Below are positions 44,530-55,148 of a DNA stretch of 64,000 nucleotides, piece by piece. Position numbers and translations under genes: made by a program. How positions within the stretch are numbered: position 1 is the first letter of the stretch; every line of letters starts with the position of its first letter. The notes below the pieces were generated by a model that was not told where the DNA came from, did no database searches, and saw only the letters and a program-made list of their open reading frames with translations. Source of the stretch: Flabesymbios commensalis (lineage: Eukaryota; Annelida; Polychaeta; Terebellida; Flabelligeridae); NCBI GenBank assembly GCA_964017125.1, contig OZ024914.1, forward strand, positions 23,193,451 to 23,257,450, given 5' to 3'.

Positions 44530-44690
44530 GTTTCAGCGTACCCCCCTTTCAGTGTACCGTGGGAATGTTGAAACTAAAAAAAGGCCAGTTTCAGATAACC
44601 CCCGGGATACGTTGAAACTAGTTTCAGCGTACCGAGTGGTACATTGGAACTAGTTTAAGTGTACCGGGGGTACGTTGAAACTAGTACCCC
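44530..44690. repeat. Inverted and direct GTTTCAGCGTACC repeats
   Basis: GTTTCAGCGTACC and its reverse complement GGTACGTTGAAAC alternate five to six times, so the block can fold into several alternative stems. Confidence 0.75.
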
Positions 44691-45306
44691 TGGCAAAAAA
44701 ATCCACTTTCAATTTACCCTTCCCTCCCCATCTTTAGGGCCTAGGCCTACACACCATGTATGATTATTACTGACTTTTTATGTGGCGTTAAGTCTAGATT
44801 AAATTATATATAGTTAAGTCAAATCTCATTGTTCCAAATGGCAAGCAAAAATCTAGCAGGCTTATATTAAAGTATGATCAACGTTCTAAGTTCGTCAGAG
44901 CTAAGTATTATGATCGGTGAAGCGAAACGACTGACCTGCTTTAGCAAAACAACGATAATACATACATTTGTGTGCAGATTTTTGTAGTATAATTATATAA
45001 TCATATAGATTAGGAATATACATTATGAAAATGTTTAATTGTGTCCGATTATGGGTCTAGCTCAAGAGTCTAACGTTACGGCTTCTGATATGTGCGTTAT
45101 ATTTTTTTATGAACAGGAAACTTGATTGTGATAATTTATCATAAATGACTTTCATTGCGTATATTGTAAACATGCGGGCATCGTAGGCGGCTTTTTTAGT
45201 ACTATTTTATCACTGAAAAAATTATATTGGCCTGCATCTGCAATAGATAATAACGACAATTTAAAAAAAAAAAACGCGATTTTTTTTATTAGTTGCCATA
45301 CATATC

Positions 45307-45502
45307 AGAGGGTTATATGGAGATTAAAGGACCAAAGGGTTATATGGAAATCAAAGTGTTCCCAGACCTCGTGCTAACATATTTTTTCGTGTGTTGCTTA
45401 AAGGCTCCAAGGGTTATATGGAGATCAAAGTGTTTTCAGACATCGTGCTAACATTATTTTTTTTGCTTTGCTAGTTGCCCTATAGATCAAAGGGTTACAT
45501 GT
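45307..45502. repeat. Short tandem repeat, AAGGGTTATATGGAGATCAA unit
   Basis: The unit head recurs at about 45309, 45336, 45409 and 45487, with intervening text GACATCGTGCTAACATT. Confidence 0.65.
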
Positions 45503-45506
45503 CATA

Positions 45507-45707
45507 TTAACCCTTAAAGCGCTGAACATTTTTTATATAAATCATGGAGACCAAAGGTTTTTATTGAATTCGAAATCATCATAAATGTCTTAGTTAGCTT
45601 TTTCTGATTCATTTGAATACATATGTTATGGATCTACGACCATTATAAATATTTGTACTCTCACAGATTCTGGCGTCTAAAGTTTATCCCCGCACTGTGA
45701 GGGTTAA
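45507..45707. mobile_element. TTAA-flanked MITE, 201 bp
   Basis: TTAACCCTTAAAGCGCTG at the left and CCGCACTGTGAGGGTTAA at the right. The interior (CATCATAAATGTCTTAGTTA) is shared with 36660-36806. Confidence 0.7.
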
Positions 45708-45903
45708 GAAATATTGAGCATAGGTCGTCTCGTGTTTGCTGGGTTGTTGGTTTAATGTTCGGTTAATGTTAGATTATAGTTTAAACCAGCCAACTTAGTC
45801 AACATAAACCATTCACCCTAATTGTATAATCAATTATATAATTGTATAATTATCCAACATTAACCCAAAACAACAGTCTGATTGTAAATATCTTATTATT
45901 ATT

Positions 45904-46012
45904 CCCAGCAGACACAAGACGTACAATCAATGTTGGTTTAACGTTGGTCCACTGTCTACGACGCTAAACCAAAGTTAAAACAACATCGATTCAACCTCTT
46001 GTGTCTGCTGGG
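45904..46012 (-). mobile_element. CCCAGC-family hairpin MITE
   Basis: CCCAGCAGACACAAGACG opens and CTCTTGTGTCTGCTGGG closes, with core GTCTACGACG (GTA loop, minus strand). Confidence 0.85.
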
Positions 46013-46754
46013 CTATGTCGATCAGCAGCGTGTATTTATCAGCTTTTGAGAAAGGGGGAAAAGATGACTTTAATAAAGTTGTTGAGAAATGTGTGCAACC
46101 AGCATCTCTATCCTTTCCATCTAAACACACAATAATAGGTATTAGCAGGCGTCTCATGCCAATGTGGGGCCAGCAGTGATTTACTTCTACAGTAATTGTG
46201 CACGCGAGTAAGAGCCACAATAAAGAAGAATATAAAAGCCACATATGAATGTGTACAGTGCATTCGAAAAGGGACGAGGAAAACAATAAAACCATAATCA
46301 CAGGATAATAACTGTATATTACCACGTGTAAGTAGTAGGTAACTCTAGACCGGCTGAATCTTTTGATTGATCTAGACAGACTGCTTCAGCGTGTATTTAT
46401 GTAAATTAATAAAAGTGCTTTGAAATAAATGTCTTTTTATAGATTTATTCAGGATTATATAAGTAGGTGTTGAATAACCATTTGCTTAATATATATCTGT
46501 GGCCCTCTCGACAGCTGTTAGTTTTAATCTTGCCATGCGAGTACTGCATGACAATTATGTTTATACTTAGCCTACTTAACGTTGTGCTAAAATAAATTAA
46601 TAAAATGTGAAGATTGTTTGTTGGCTTGTTTGTGTTTTATCATGTTCACTTGTTTGTATTTAATCTACACCACGCCTCAGACTCAGACTTGTTAAAACTG
46701 GCAACATGTTGTGGACTATTAATCCCACTCGATTCATGTGAATTTGCTTTCAAT

Positions 46755-46923
46755 CATATTACCTGTCCGAGGGCTAGCGTGATCCGCTTCAGACCGCCAA
46801 GGCTCAAATTTCGAATCCTGTGTCTGAAGGGTAGTGTCATCCCATTCAGCTCACCATTCTCAGGAGGATCTTCTGACCCAGTATAGCATATATGTGCACA
46901 ACAGTAACCTTAAACCCAGTTAT
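46755..46923 (+). mobile_element. Monomeric SINE copy (second tRNA module plus 3' domain)
   Basis: GTCCGAGGGCTAGCGTGATC ... GGCTCAAATTTCGAATCC ... CTCAGGAGGATCTTCTGACC ... TGTGCACAACAGTAACC matches the second half of the dimeric SINE with many changes. It runs straight into a (CATT)n tract where the SINE tail would be. Confidence 0.75.
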
Positions 46924-47089
46924 GCATTCATTCATTCATTCATTCATTCATTCATTCATTCATTCATTCATTCATTCATTCATTCATTCATTCATTCATT
47001 CATTCATTCATTCAATTATTCATTCATTCATTCATTCATTAATTCATTCATTCATTCATTCATTCATTCATTCATTCATTGATTCATTC
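46924..47089. repeat. (CATT)n microsatellite grown from a SINE tail
   Basis: About 41 CATT units with few interruptions begin where the TCATTTCATTT tail of the preceding SINE belongs. Confidence 0.9.
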
Positions 47090-47386
47090 GCCCTTTTTTA
47101 CCTGATGGTAAACATCTAATATGCAATACCACTAACATTCTAGTATATCTTAATAATATATCACTGCAGATATAAAGCATAACCGGTTCACCTTCCAACA
47201 ATTTTGCGAGAAGAAACGCGTACATTGAGATAAAATTATACTCAAAGTCATATGTGGACTAATACACATACCGTGTACAGCTATATATGTTTTTACATTC
47301 GACTAATAATAAGAAAGTCAAAATAAATTTAGAAGCACATTATCCTGAAACAACAAAAGTACTATTTAGTTAATCTAAAGGAAAAC

Positions 47387-47440
47387 GAATGAATGAATGA
47401 ATGAATGAATGAATGAATGAATGAATGAATGAATGAATGA
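47387..47440. repeat. (GAAT)n microsatellite
   Basis: Thirteen pure GAAT units. Confidence 0.95.
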
Positions 47441-47908
47441 GGATTTACTATTTCTTTGAACAATTTTGAGGGGTAGAAACTTTAATTTATCAGTGTTTGT
47501 GGAATGTACGTAGGCATATATGTATATTCATCAAATCTTTATCTGTTTATGATCAAATGGGTTAAATTAAAACGATGTATACTGCCATACAAAGTCAAAA
47601 GGTGCGATGTCGAAGACCAACGAGACACATAGCCTTGCTGCAGGGAAGATGGTTTACAGTGATACTAGGATTGAGAAGAAGCATGGCGCCCGTTATCATT
47701 AGGGGCACCTAATAATGCACGACGGACACCCTGGTTAGGCTTTTCCAGTACCACAAGGGAAATTTAAATGAACTGTTGTTAGAAAATACCCCAAATGTAA
47801 TAAATATTTCGAATATATTAATTTATCTTCATTAGGATATGCCCTGTGGTTAATGTGTGAGAGAGAGCCTATATTCCTTTTGTCCCAAGTTATCAGATTT
47901 GTGATCCT

Positions 47909-47948
47909 CTTGAAGTTATGTCTCACTGACACGATCCACAACTTCAAG
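47909..47948. repeat. Orphan hairpin, CTTGAAGTT arm type
   Basis: CTTGAAGTTATGTC pairs with ACAACTTCAAG around ACTGACAC, a decayed version of the GCTGACGC cap seen in the copy at 48086. Confidence 0.6.
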
Positions 47949-48060
47949 TGGGTTGAAATTATTTAGATTTCTTCAATCTGAAACTGATTGCATTTAAATT
48001 GTGTTGATCGGAGAGACATTTCACCATGAAAATGTTTTATAGCTCTAGCGCAAAACAAGT

Positions 48061-48150
48061 TTAACCGCCAAATTATTTGATTGTTATTTTCACCCACTTG
48101 AAGTTGTGTCTCGCTGACGCGATCCACAACTTCAAGTGAGTGAAAATTAT
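48061..48150. repeat. Truncated TTAA MITE with hairpin
   Basis: TTAACCGCCAAATTATT matches the right end of 8809-9091 in reverse. Hairpin 48086-48147 has arms ATTTTCACCCACTTGAAGTT / AACTTCAAGTGAGTGAAAAT. The cap read on the minus strand is GCGTCAGC. Confidence 0.75.
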
Positions 48151-48453
48151 TTAAATTTGACAAAATGTAGCTAAGCGAATATGAAATCTTGCTGATTGAT
48201 GTCAAGTTGTATCTTTACCATAATGTAAAAAGCGGTACTCAATGTGTTATTTAAAAATGAAAACCTGAATATAGTCGGGACCGGCGGAGTTACACGCTCA
48301 CTGGGACAGGTTTTCTGTGGCAGTCAAATGGCTGGGTCACCCTCCTACTGGAATCTACATGGATACTCGGACGTTTCACTATCGCAGAGAGCTCCAGACC
48401 CATCTTATAATAAGAGGTGGCGTGATGCGAAAGACTGTATTGCAATACATAGG

Positions 48454-48505
48454 GGAAAAGCAGTATCTGATTACTTGAAAAGTAAGCAGATACTGTTGTG
48501 TAACT
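48454..48505. repeat. Palindrome of the GCAGTATCTG family
   Basis: GCAGTATCTGATTACTT is mirrored by AAGTAAGCAGATACTG around GAAA. It relates to the element at 7711-7786. Confidence 0.6.
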
Positions 48506-48759
48506 GGTGTTATAGTCCCTGACACTCGGGTCAAGAGACAAGTAGAGGATGAAGTGGCATGGATGAGACCACATCCCATACGATACCTAAACAGATGCTA
48601 CATATACTTGGCATATCACTGCAGCATTCCAATTAGTACTATGATATGTCCTGGTGATATATTTGGTCCCTCCACGATAACATTCCACAGTTCTCTACAG
48701 GATCTTTATATATTGCAAAAATACATTCTGATATGGTTCGGTAAATACCTACATGCCTA

Positions 48760-49344
48760 AACAACTTGGGAAACAGTTATATAAAAAACGATCTAAATAT
48801 TAGTTAAAATAACGGTCTGAATATTATTCAACATGCTTAGGGGCGAATTTGTCCATGCATATCCAGAATCCAAGAACAATACCTACAGGTGGACGTCGTA
48901 TTGATCCACTAATACAGTACATGGGCATGCTTGGTGATTTGATGAATTCACACATAACTCTAATAATGACCATACACAAGGACAAAGCACCTCATGGCTG
49001 TAGCTGACGCGTATTAAAGGTAACCCCTATTTACCAGAATAAATCATTGCCGTTGTCATGGTTATTGTATAATGATATCCTGATTACCTAGCTTAACAGG
49101 GGGTGATTAGCACCCGCGCATAATGATAATATTACACTCTCCTGAAGGTCCTCTGAATATGATATTATGATGTTTATATTAATTACATGCACAGCAAACA
49201 ACGGTAACTGCTTACTTTTCTAAAAGCATTTACTACTGTTTGCTTTCTTACAATACGTGATCGCTCTGCCCACAATATTATATGGGTTATTTGAAAAGTC
49301 AGTTATTCTCACGCTCTTTGTTGAGGCTTATGTTCATTTTGTAA
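48760..49344. other. No gene seen
   Basis: Mixed AT-rich DNA between repeats. No exon, RNA gene or MITE was recognised. Confidence 0.35.
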
Positions 49345-49359
49345 CTCATAGACAATAAA

Positions 49360-49668
49360 ATGAAATGAATCGGGCTTAAGGCCACCTTTGTGCACATATA
49401 GGCTAAACTGGGCCAGGAGAACCTCCTGAGGATGGTGATATGAGTGAGATGACACTGTCCTCCAGACACAGGATTCGAAATTCGAGCCCTGGCGGTCTGA
49501 GGCCGAGCACGCTACCTCTCGGTCACGGAGGCTCCCCGCAATACTGACTTTCACACGTGGATGGGGAAGAAACATTTTTGCTTCTTTCAAACCGCCGAGT
49601 CCGGGAACCGAACCCCGAACTCTGGCGTGAAAGGCAGCGGTGCTAACCACTACCCCAGGGCCCCCGCC
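49360..49668 (-). mobile_element. Full-length dimeric tRNA-derived SINE with 15-bp target-site duplication
   Basis: It is complete in both modules. CTCATAGACAATAAA is repeated exactly at 49345-49359 and 49669-49683. High identity to the copies at 35.6 and 39.1 kb points to recent retroposition. Confidence 0.92.
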
Positions 49669-50526
49669 CTCATAGACAATAAACTACTCCGTTTTGGATA
49701 GGAAAGAGCAGATAGATTGATCATTTTATGATAATAAATTCACACAAAAAACATAATTTTAAACACAATGAAAATGTACATAAAATGTTTCCATTGTGAT
49801 CCCTAGCGTCGTCTATACGTACCGCAGTACATTAACCACATTTTGTTTTGACCATCAGAATCAAACAAGTTCACATTAAGCTATGTAACATCTGATGATG
49901 AAGGTTCGGTCATAAGGTCGAGTTAATTTGTCAAGTTTACACTTCAACGTATGTATTTGCAGTGCATATACATATTGTTCACATTATTCACAGGTGTACA
50001 CCGAAAACGTCGAATATTCTCATATGCTGAATATAGATTTTCCTAAAGAGTAAATGTACCCTGACCCCTGTCAATATCTTACAACGTCTTGCAATGTGTT
50101 CCATGCCTTGAAACAGCTCTGCGGCTACTCCATAAATTTGTTTGGCGGAAATTGCTTAATAAGATTCCGGTTACATGAACTCTCAGTTCAGTGTACGGTG
50201 CAGTACTAAGTACTGTAAACATTAAAGATCTGTCTGTGCTGATGTCTCACTAAACGATTATTGTTTGCTACAGCCCATGATTAGGTGCACAGCTGTTTCT
50301 TTTTCCTTGCACGTTTTTATAAATTGGCAAATCAAATGTTCGAAAAGACACTTCCAGTAATGAGTATCACATGGTGGTAATCGCAAGTATGAGTTAAATT
50401 AGTTGATTGATATCTATACATAAATTAGCACTAAATACGTTGCTTACTAGGACACACTAGGTTGATAACCTCCAAACTAGTTAACCCGTTTGGTTATTTG
50501 GTCATGACACTTTTCTGCAGGAAGAT

Positions 50527-50635
50527 CCCACCAAACCCGATACATTGACTCAATGCCGGGTTAATATTGGTCCGCCGTCTTCGACGTCAGTACAGCATTA
50601 ACCCAGCATTGGGTCAATGTATCGTGTTTGCTGGG
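50527..50635 (-). mobile_element. CCCAGC-family hairpin MITE
   Basis: CCCACCAAACCCGATACATT opens and AATGTATCGTGTTTGCTGGG closes; core CCGTCTTCGACG (GAA loop, minus strand). AT stands on both flanks, consistent with a 2-bp target-site duplication. Confidence 0.9.
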
Positions 50636-50845
50636 ATGATATTAGCTGAACACTCGCAGTAAGGCTGTATTTATACTGAGGTCATATGAAAGGTCTCACC
50701 TTACAATTACAAATAGAGATGAAATGTATTATTCATCATCAGTGATTTTCACGCCGATTATCTCGGATCAATAAATCGATCTGCATCGGTTAACACCATT
50801 GAGGCAAACATTTGTGCACTTCCGCAAAGCAGACGTAACCGTAAA

Positions 50846-50997
50846 TAAATGAATCGGGCTTTAGGCCACCTTTGTGCACATATAGGCTAAACTGGGCCAG
50901 GATAACCTGTTTCTTTTAAACCGCCGAGACCGGGAACCGAACCCCGAACTCTGGCGTGAAAGGCAGCGGTGCTAACCACCACCCTAGGGCCCCCGTC
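50846..50997 (-). mobile_element. Dimeric SINE with internal deletion of module 2
   Basis: Module 1 (GGGGGCCCTAGGGTGGTGGT on the minus strand) joins directly to the 3' tail domain; the second tRNA-like module is missing. The flanks CAGACGTAACCGTAAA and CAGACATCACCGTTAA look like a 16-bp target-site duplication with three differences. Confidence 0.8.
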
Positions 50998-51082
50998 CAG
51001 ACATCACCGTTAAGCTTACGAATAACATGTACATGTATATGTAAGGATTTGGGTATTTGATGCCGAGTCATCTCCTTAAAAA

Positions 51083-51246
51083 TAAAATGAAATGAATCGG
51101 GCTTTTTGCACATATAGGCTAAACTGGGCCAGGAGAACCTCCTGAGGATGGTGAGATGATTGAGGTGACACTGTCCTCCAGATACAGGATTCGAAATTCG
51201 AGCCCTGACGGTCTGAGACCGAGCACGCTACCTTTCGGTCACGGAG
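51083..51246 (-). mobile_element. Monomeric SINE: module 2 alone, with its own target-site duplication
   Basis: It starts on the minus strand exactly at CTCCGTGACCGAAAGGTAGC and ends with the TCATTTTATTT tail. TCATCTCCTTAAAAA and TTATCTCCTTAAAAA flank it (one difference). A single-module copy that inserted independently shows that module 2 plus tail is a retroposition unit. Confidence 0.85.
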
Positions 51247-51706
51247 TTATCTCCTTAAAAAGGCTGCATGTCTGTTACCTGGATTAAATACATGAGGTAT
51301 CTATATTTACATAATTAGGCTACTATCTTATTTGTTGATACTTACATTTTCTAAATTGCGTTGGAAATAATTCAGAAATAATTTTACTGTTTAGGCCCCA
51401 TAAGCATGCTAATTATAAGCAGTATACAATAAAAGTAGACATATAAACTTGCCAGTCTCTCAAATGCTTCCTCTTTTCTTTCGCCAAACAACTGAAACAG
51501 TTATTCTAAGAAGGGTTTTTAGGCTTCGTCAGTGGTTGACCGAACGCCGTGGACGTTATTTTCCGTCATTCACAATATACCTCACGCAAACATTTGACGT
51601 TCAGTTCTGGTTGTAAAGTATATAAAAAAACGTCCTATGATATGTCTTTGTGTCGTGATTTGGCTTTTATGCAATGTTCATCACAATTTTCAGCTGATGA
51701 TTGTGT

Positions 51707-51882
51707 CCACTACAAGTCAGCACGACACTAACCCAATGCCGGTTATATGTTGTGCGAGCGTCGCCGGCGCTGGCCAACATCCATTCAACAGTGGGCAGTG
51801 CACCAAGGTTGGGTTAATGTTAGGGAAGCGGCGTAAACAGTGGCCCAACATTAAACTAGCATTGTGTCAACATGTGTGTTAA
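51707..51882. mobile_element. Hairpin-MITE relatives, CAAGTCAGCA subfamily and a second copy
   Basis: ACAAGTCAGCACGACACTAA ... CTGGCCAACATCCATTCAAC parallels 25006-25136. From about 51806, AAGGTTGGGTTAATGTTAGG ... TGGCCCAACATTAAACTAGC adds another family-like stem. Confidence 0.55.
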
Positions 51883-51889
51883 TTCTATC

Positions 51890-52950
51890 TTTAATAATAC
51901 CCACCCATTCTGCAGAGGCCTAAATGTAATTTTCACCATCCACAACTTTCTCATGCACTTCACTTTTACACATGTTTTTGTCCGCAGCAACTAAAACGTT
52001 GGGATGGTTAGTAGGCTCTGTCATATTCAAAAACGTTTCTTTATCAGGCTCTAATCATGCTAATTAAACAGTGTTTAATAATTATACTCGTACAATAATA
52101 ACCGTTTTTAATTCTACACATGTATGGCTGATGTACATTCAGCTATCAAGTTGTATGCCACTGGCAGACTTCCTGTCTGGCGTGTCTGGCCTGACTGGGC
52201 TATTGGGACCTGGAAAAATATTTTTATCGGATGGAAAACATATTGATAACTAACTGATTCTGCTCCTTATACATTGTCAATATATATATTTATATTTCCT
52301 GTGGTCAAAACAATGTGTGATTGTAGTGAAGTCAACTGTTCTCCAGTTAGGTTTTGTGGAGGTGTAATAATTTTAAAACGTATAAAATTAGATTTTTTTT
52401 ATTCGAAGCCAATTTCATACATATTCATACACTTAACATGGGCTTATACATGTATTATATCAACAGTCCCTTTTAATTATGTATGTCGCATGGTATATTC
52501 ATGGTATTTTTGTACAGGCTGCAGTGTTTCAATTATGCCAGTGAGGCCTACTTACTCGATTTGCTCTTGCACAGCACGGGTCAAAGCTAAAACTATTCTA
52601 GTGACATCATCGAAATATTGGTTTTGAAATTTACTACATGGACATGATCCTTTACAATTTTAAGATTTTCACGACTTGATCTCGCCCGCCGACCATACCT
52701 TATTTTTATGATACAATAATCAACACATTTTGCAATATCGTGACAGTTAGTATATAATAACACCAGATGTTAACGCAGCACTTAACATTCAGCATTTGCT
52801 GATAAACCGTATCAAATTTTGTATTTTGATATTGATGTATTGGGCAGGGAAAACAAACTAACACTGATAACACTCGTGAACGGGATATAGTATTTGATGC
52901 CAATAACACGTTTTTTGCTGTAAATTCTAACGTCGCGCCTGATGGTAGAA
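51890..52950. other. AT-rich stretch, no gene seen
   Basis: Open frames of up to 117 codons on the plus strand (52274-52627) show no recognisable domain and are bounded by ordinary AT-rich sequence. Confidence 0.35.
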
Positions 52951-52952
52951 CA

Positions 52953-53071
52953 AATGAATGAATGAATGAATGAATCAATATATGAATGAATGAAAGAAAG
53001 AAAGAAAGAATGAATGAATGAATGAATGAATGAATGAATGAATGAATGAATGAATAAATGAATGAAAGAAT
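52953..53071. repeat. (AATG)n microsatellite at a SINE tail
   Basis: AATG units with a short AAAG block inside. In minus orientation it directly follows the SINE at 53072-53270. Confidence 0.9.
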
Positions 53072-53270
53072 GCGGTTTTAAGACCACCTTTGTGCACGTA
53101 TGGGCTAAATTGGGCAAAGAGAACCTCCTGCGGATGATAGATGAATGACACTGTCCTCCAGAAATATTTTGATTCCTTTAAATTTGAAGGCCAGATTAGG
53201 GTTCGAACCCACGACCTCGGACTTTGCAAGCATGCAGCTTTAACCACTGCACCAGAGCCCCGCCCGTTAT
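53072..53270 (-). mobile_element. SINE with a different tRNA-like head and the shared 3' domain
   Basis: The minus strand reads GGGGCTCTGGTGCAGTGGTT, a B box GGGTTCGAACCCT, then ATATTTCTGGAGGACAGTGT and the family 3' domain (GAGGTTCTCTTTGCCC ... GTGCACAAAGGTGG). The head differs from both modules of the dimeric SINE, so one 3' domain has been combined with at least three tRNA-like heads. AACAAAT near both ends may be a target-site duplication. Confidence 0.8.
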
Positions 53271-53783
53271 AACAAATAAAACACTGAATATAGAGCATTT
53301 ATGAATTTGATACGATTGGCCTACTTTTAATCAAAATGTTTTGTTCTCCCATATACAAAAAAATGCTTAAGTGCCGCACATTGAGTAATATTTTCATAAA
53401 GTTACTTGATGATGATATAAAAAAACAGTGGAACAGTATCTAATGAAATTGTTGTCTGTCAAGCTTATTATTTAGTATAATATAAGCGTATTATTATATA
53501 AAAAGTAGCAGGTACTTGGCATGACATATCAAGTAGCACATATACTGGTTATATCAAGTAGTACATATATAGGTTTAAGTTGATATTATCTCAACTAAAG
53601 TTAAGGAAGATGATTTTTTCATTCAACGTGTTCAAGAAACACAACTATCAAGTCATTTTTGTCCCAAGAAGGGAACAAGCTTCTATTATAAACGTTTCGC
53701 ACAGCGATGAACGTGCGCTTTTTCCCTGTCCGAGAATAGGGGGATTATTATAGCAACTGTAAATAACTAAGTGTAAGACTTAC

Positions 53784-53870
53784 CTTTTCCGGTTACTTCA
53801 GTCTCACGTGTGAGCAGCCTACACGGATGAGTCGTGGATCACCGGGATGTCAGGGATGTCAGGAGTCTGA
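53784..53870 (-). other. Possible non-coding exon ending in a consensus donor
   Basis: On the minus strand GTAACCGGAAAAG|GTAAGTC is a strong donor with no long open frame before it. It lies 23.6 kb upstream of the GPCR start on the same strand. A 5' untranslated exon of that gene is possible but unproven. Confidence 0.25.
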
Positions 53871-54065
53871 GAGTGAACTGATTCCGCGGACTATCTTCTC
53901 AATCCTGATCCCGCCAATCAGATGTGGATGCTGTACACGTATAGGACCTGGTGCGGACTCAGCCTCAGCCTCGCATTGATATCTCGATAACACTGGGTGA
54001 TTACGCCCGTGTATCCCTGCGCAGTGTAACAGCGAGACCACATTACCAGCAATAATGAGATGATC

Positions 54066-54152
54066 TGTCAAAGGTGGATCAATGCTTGCCCAACGTCGTA
54101 GATGTTGGACAAGCATTGAACCACATTTGATGCAGCTTGTCGTGCTCGCGGA
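54066..54152 (+). mobile_element. CCCAGC-family hairpin MITE, ends decayed
   Basis: TGGATCAATGCTTGCCCAAC and GTTGGACAAGCATTGAACCA pair around GTCGTAGAT (GTA loop). The outer ends no longer match. Confidence 0.65.
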
Positions 54153-55050
54153 TAAATGTTTCCACATATCCAAGTTGATTGTTTAATGGCATTTGTTTTA
54201 TTGGTCTGCTTTCCCATTAATTCAGCAATGCCGTTGATAAGCTACTTCTGTTTACTTTGCAATGGTAGAGCATTTTACAAAGTGCATGCATCAGAATCAG
54301 TATTCATTTGCTATTATAGATACCTCTATAATTATTTCATGATTCGAAGGCAGATAAATTGGAGCTGTGTTTTTGTATATGTTACTCGCAGGTTACTGTG
54401 TTATTAAATACACAATTTAATTATAATTTCAAATATTATATCCACAGATTGACTGCACTATTTTACGTATAGCGGTGTATAGTGGTTGCATTCATCTACC
54501 AATTGAATGACAACTAATTTATGTACAGCCGCCCATCTAATCGTGTTTTGTATTCCACACTGCATTCATCATGTGACACTGCAATCAAACACATGTTCAC
54601 ATGAACTTTTAGTTTTTTTGTAAAAAAAAACCCGCATATAGACTAACGTCAGATATTGCATTTAAAAGATTGTATTATCGCATGGGTGAAGATCGCAATC
54701 ACAGAAAATGGCGAATTATGCTGATAACTCGCATGGAAAAGGTGGCGTGTTTGCTGCCCGAGCCTATTGCAAACATGCCTGTGGTGGTAATGGTGTTGTC
54801 TCTTGTCTGAGTGTAAAAGGCATCCGACCCGCAGTCCACAAACCCCATGTCCAAGTCTCTATTATCTTCTATATAGACGTTTAATTATGTATGCCTCTGT
54901 TGGATTCTGGGACTACAGTGGTACGTAATATAACCCAACTTGGTTGGCCAGTATTTCACATCATTGGTCCAATCTTGATCAGTCTCTCTGGTTGGCTGGC
55001 AAAACAACATGGCCCAATAGCCAGATCATAAAGCTATTGTTGAATCACAT

Positions 55051-55148
55051 CCCAGCCAAAGCGAGACATCAAACCAATACTGCTTTACTGTTGGGCCAGC
55101 GTCATAGACGCTGGCCCAACATTAAAGCAGCATTGGTTCGACTGCTCA
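55051..55148. mobile_element. CCCAGC-family hairpin MITE
   Basis: CCCAGCCAAAGCGAGACATC leads to arms AACCAATACTGCTTTACTGT / ACATTAAAGCAGCATTGGTT around GGCCAGCGTCATAGACGC. The inner arms differ from other copies yet pair well with each other. The loop is ATA, not GNA. Confidence 0.8.

Noticed and set aside
46834-47119. Open frames with Ser-Phe-Ile-His repeats; the same at 52706-53298 and the Leu-Thr-His-Ser repeat at 33571-33840
   Set aside because: They are translations of CATT/AATG/GAGT microsatellites, open in all frames because the repeat contains no stop.
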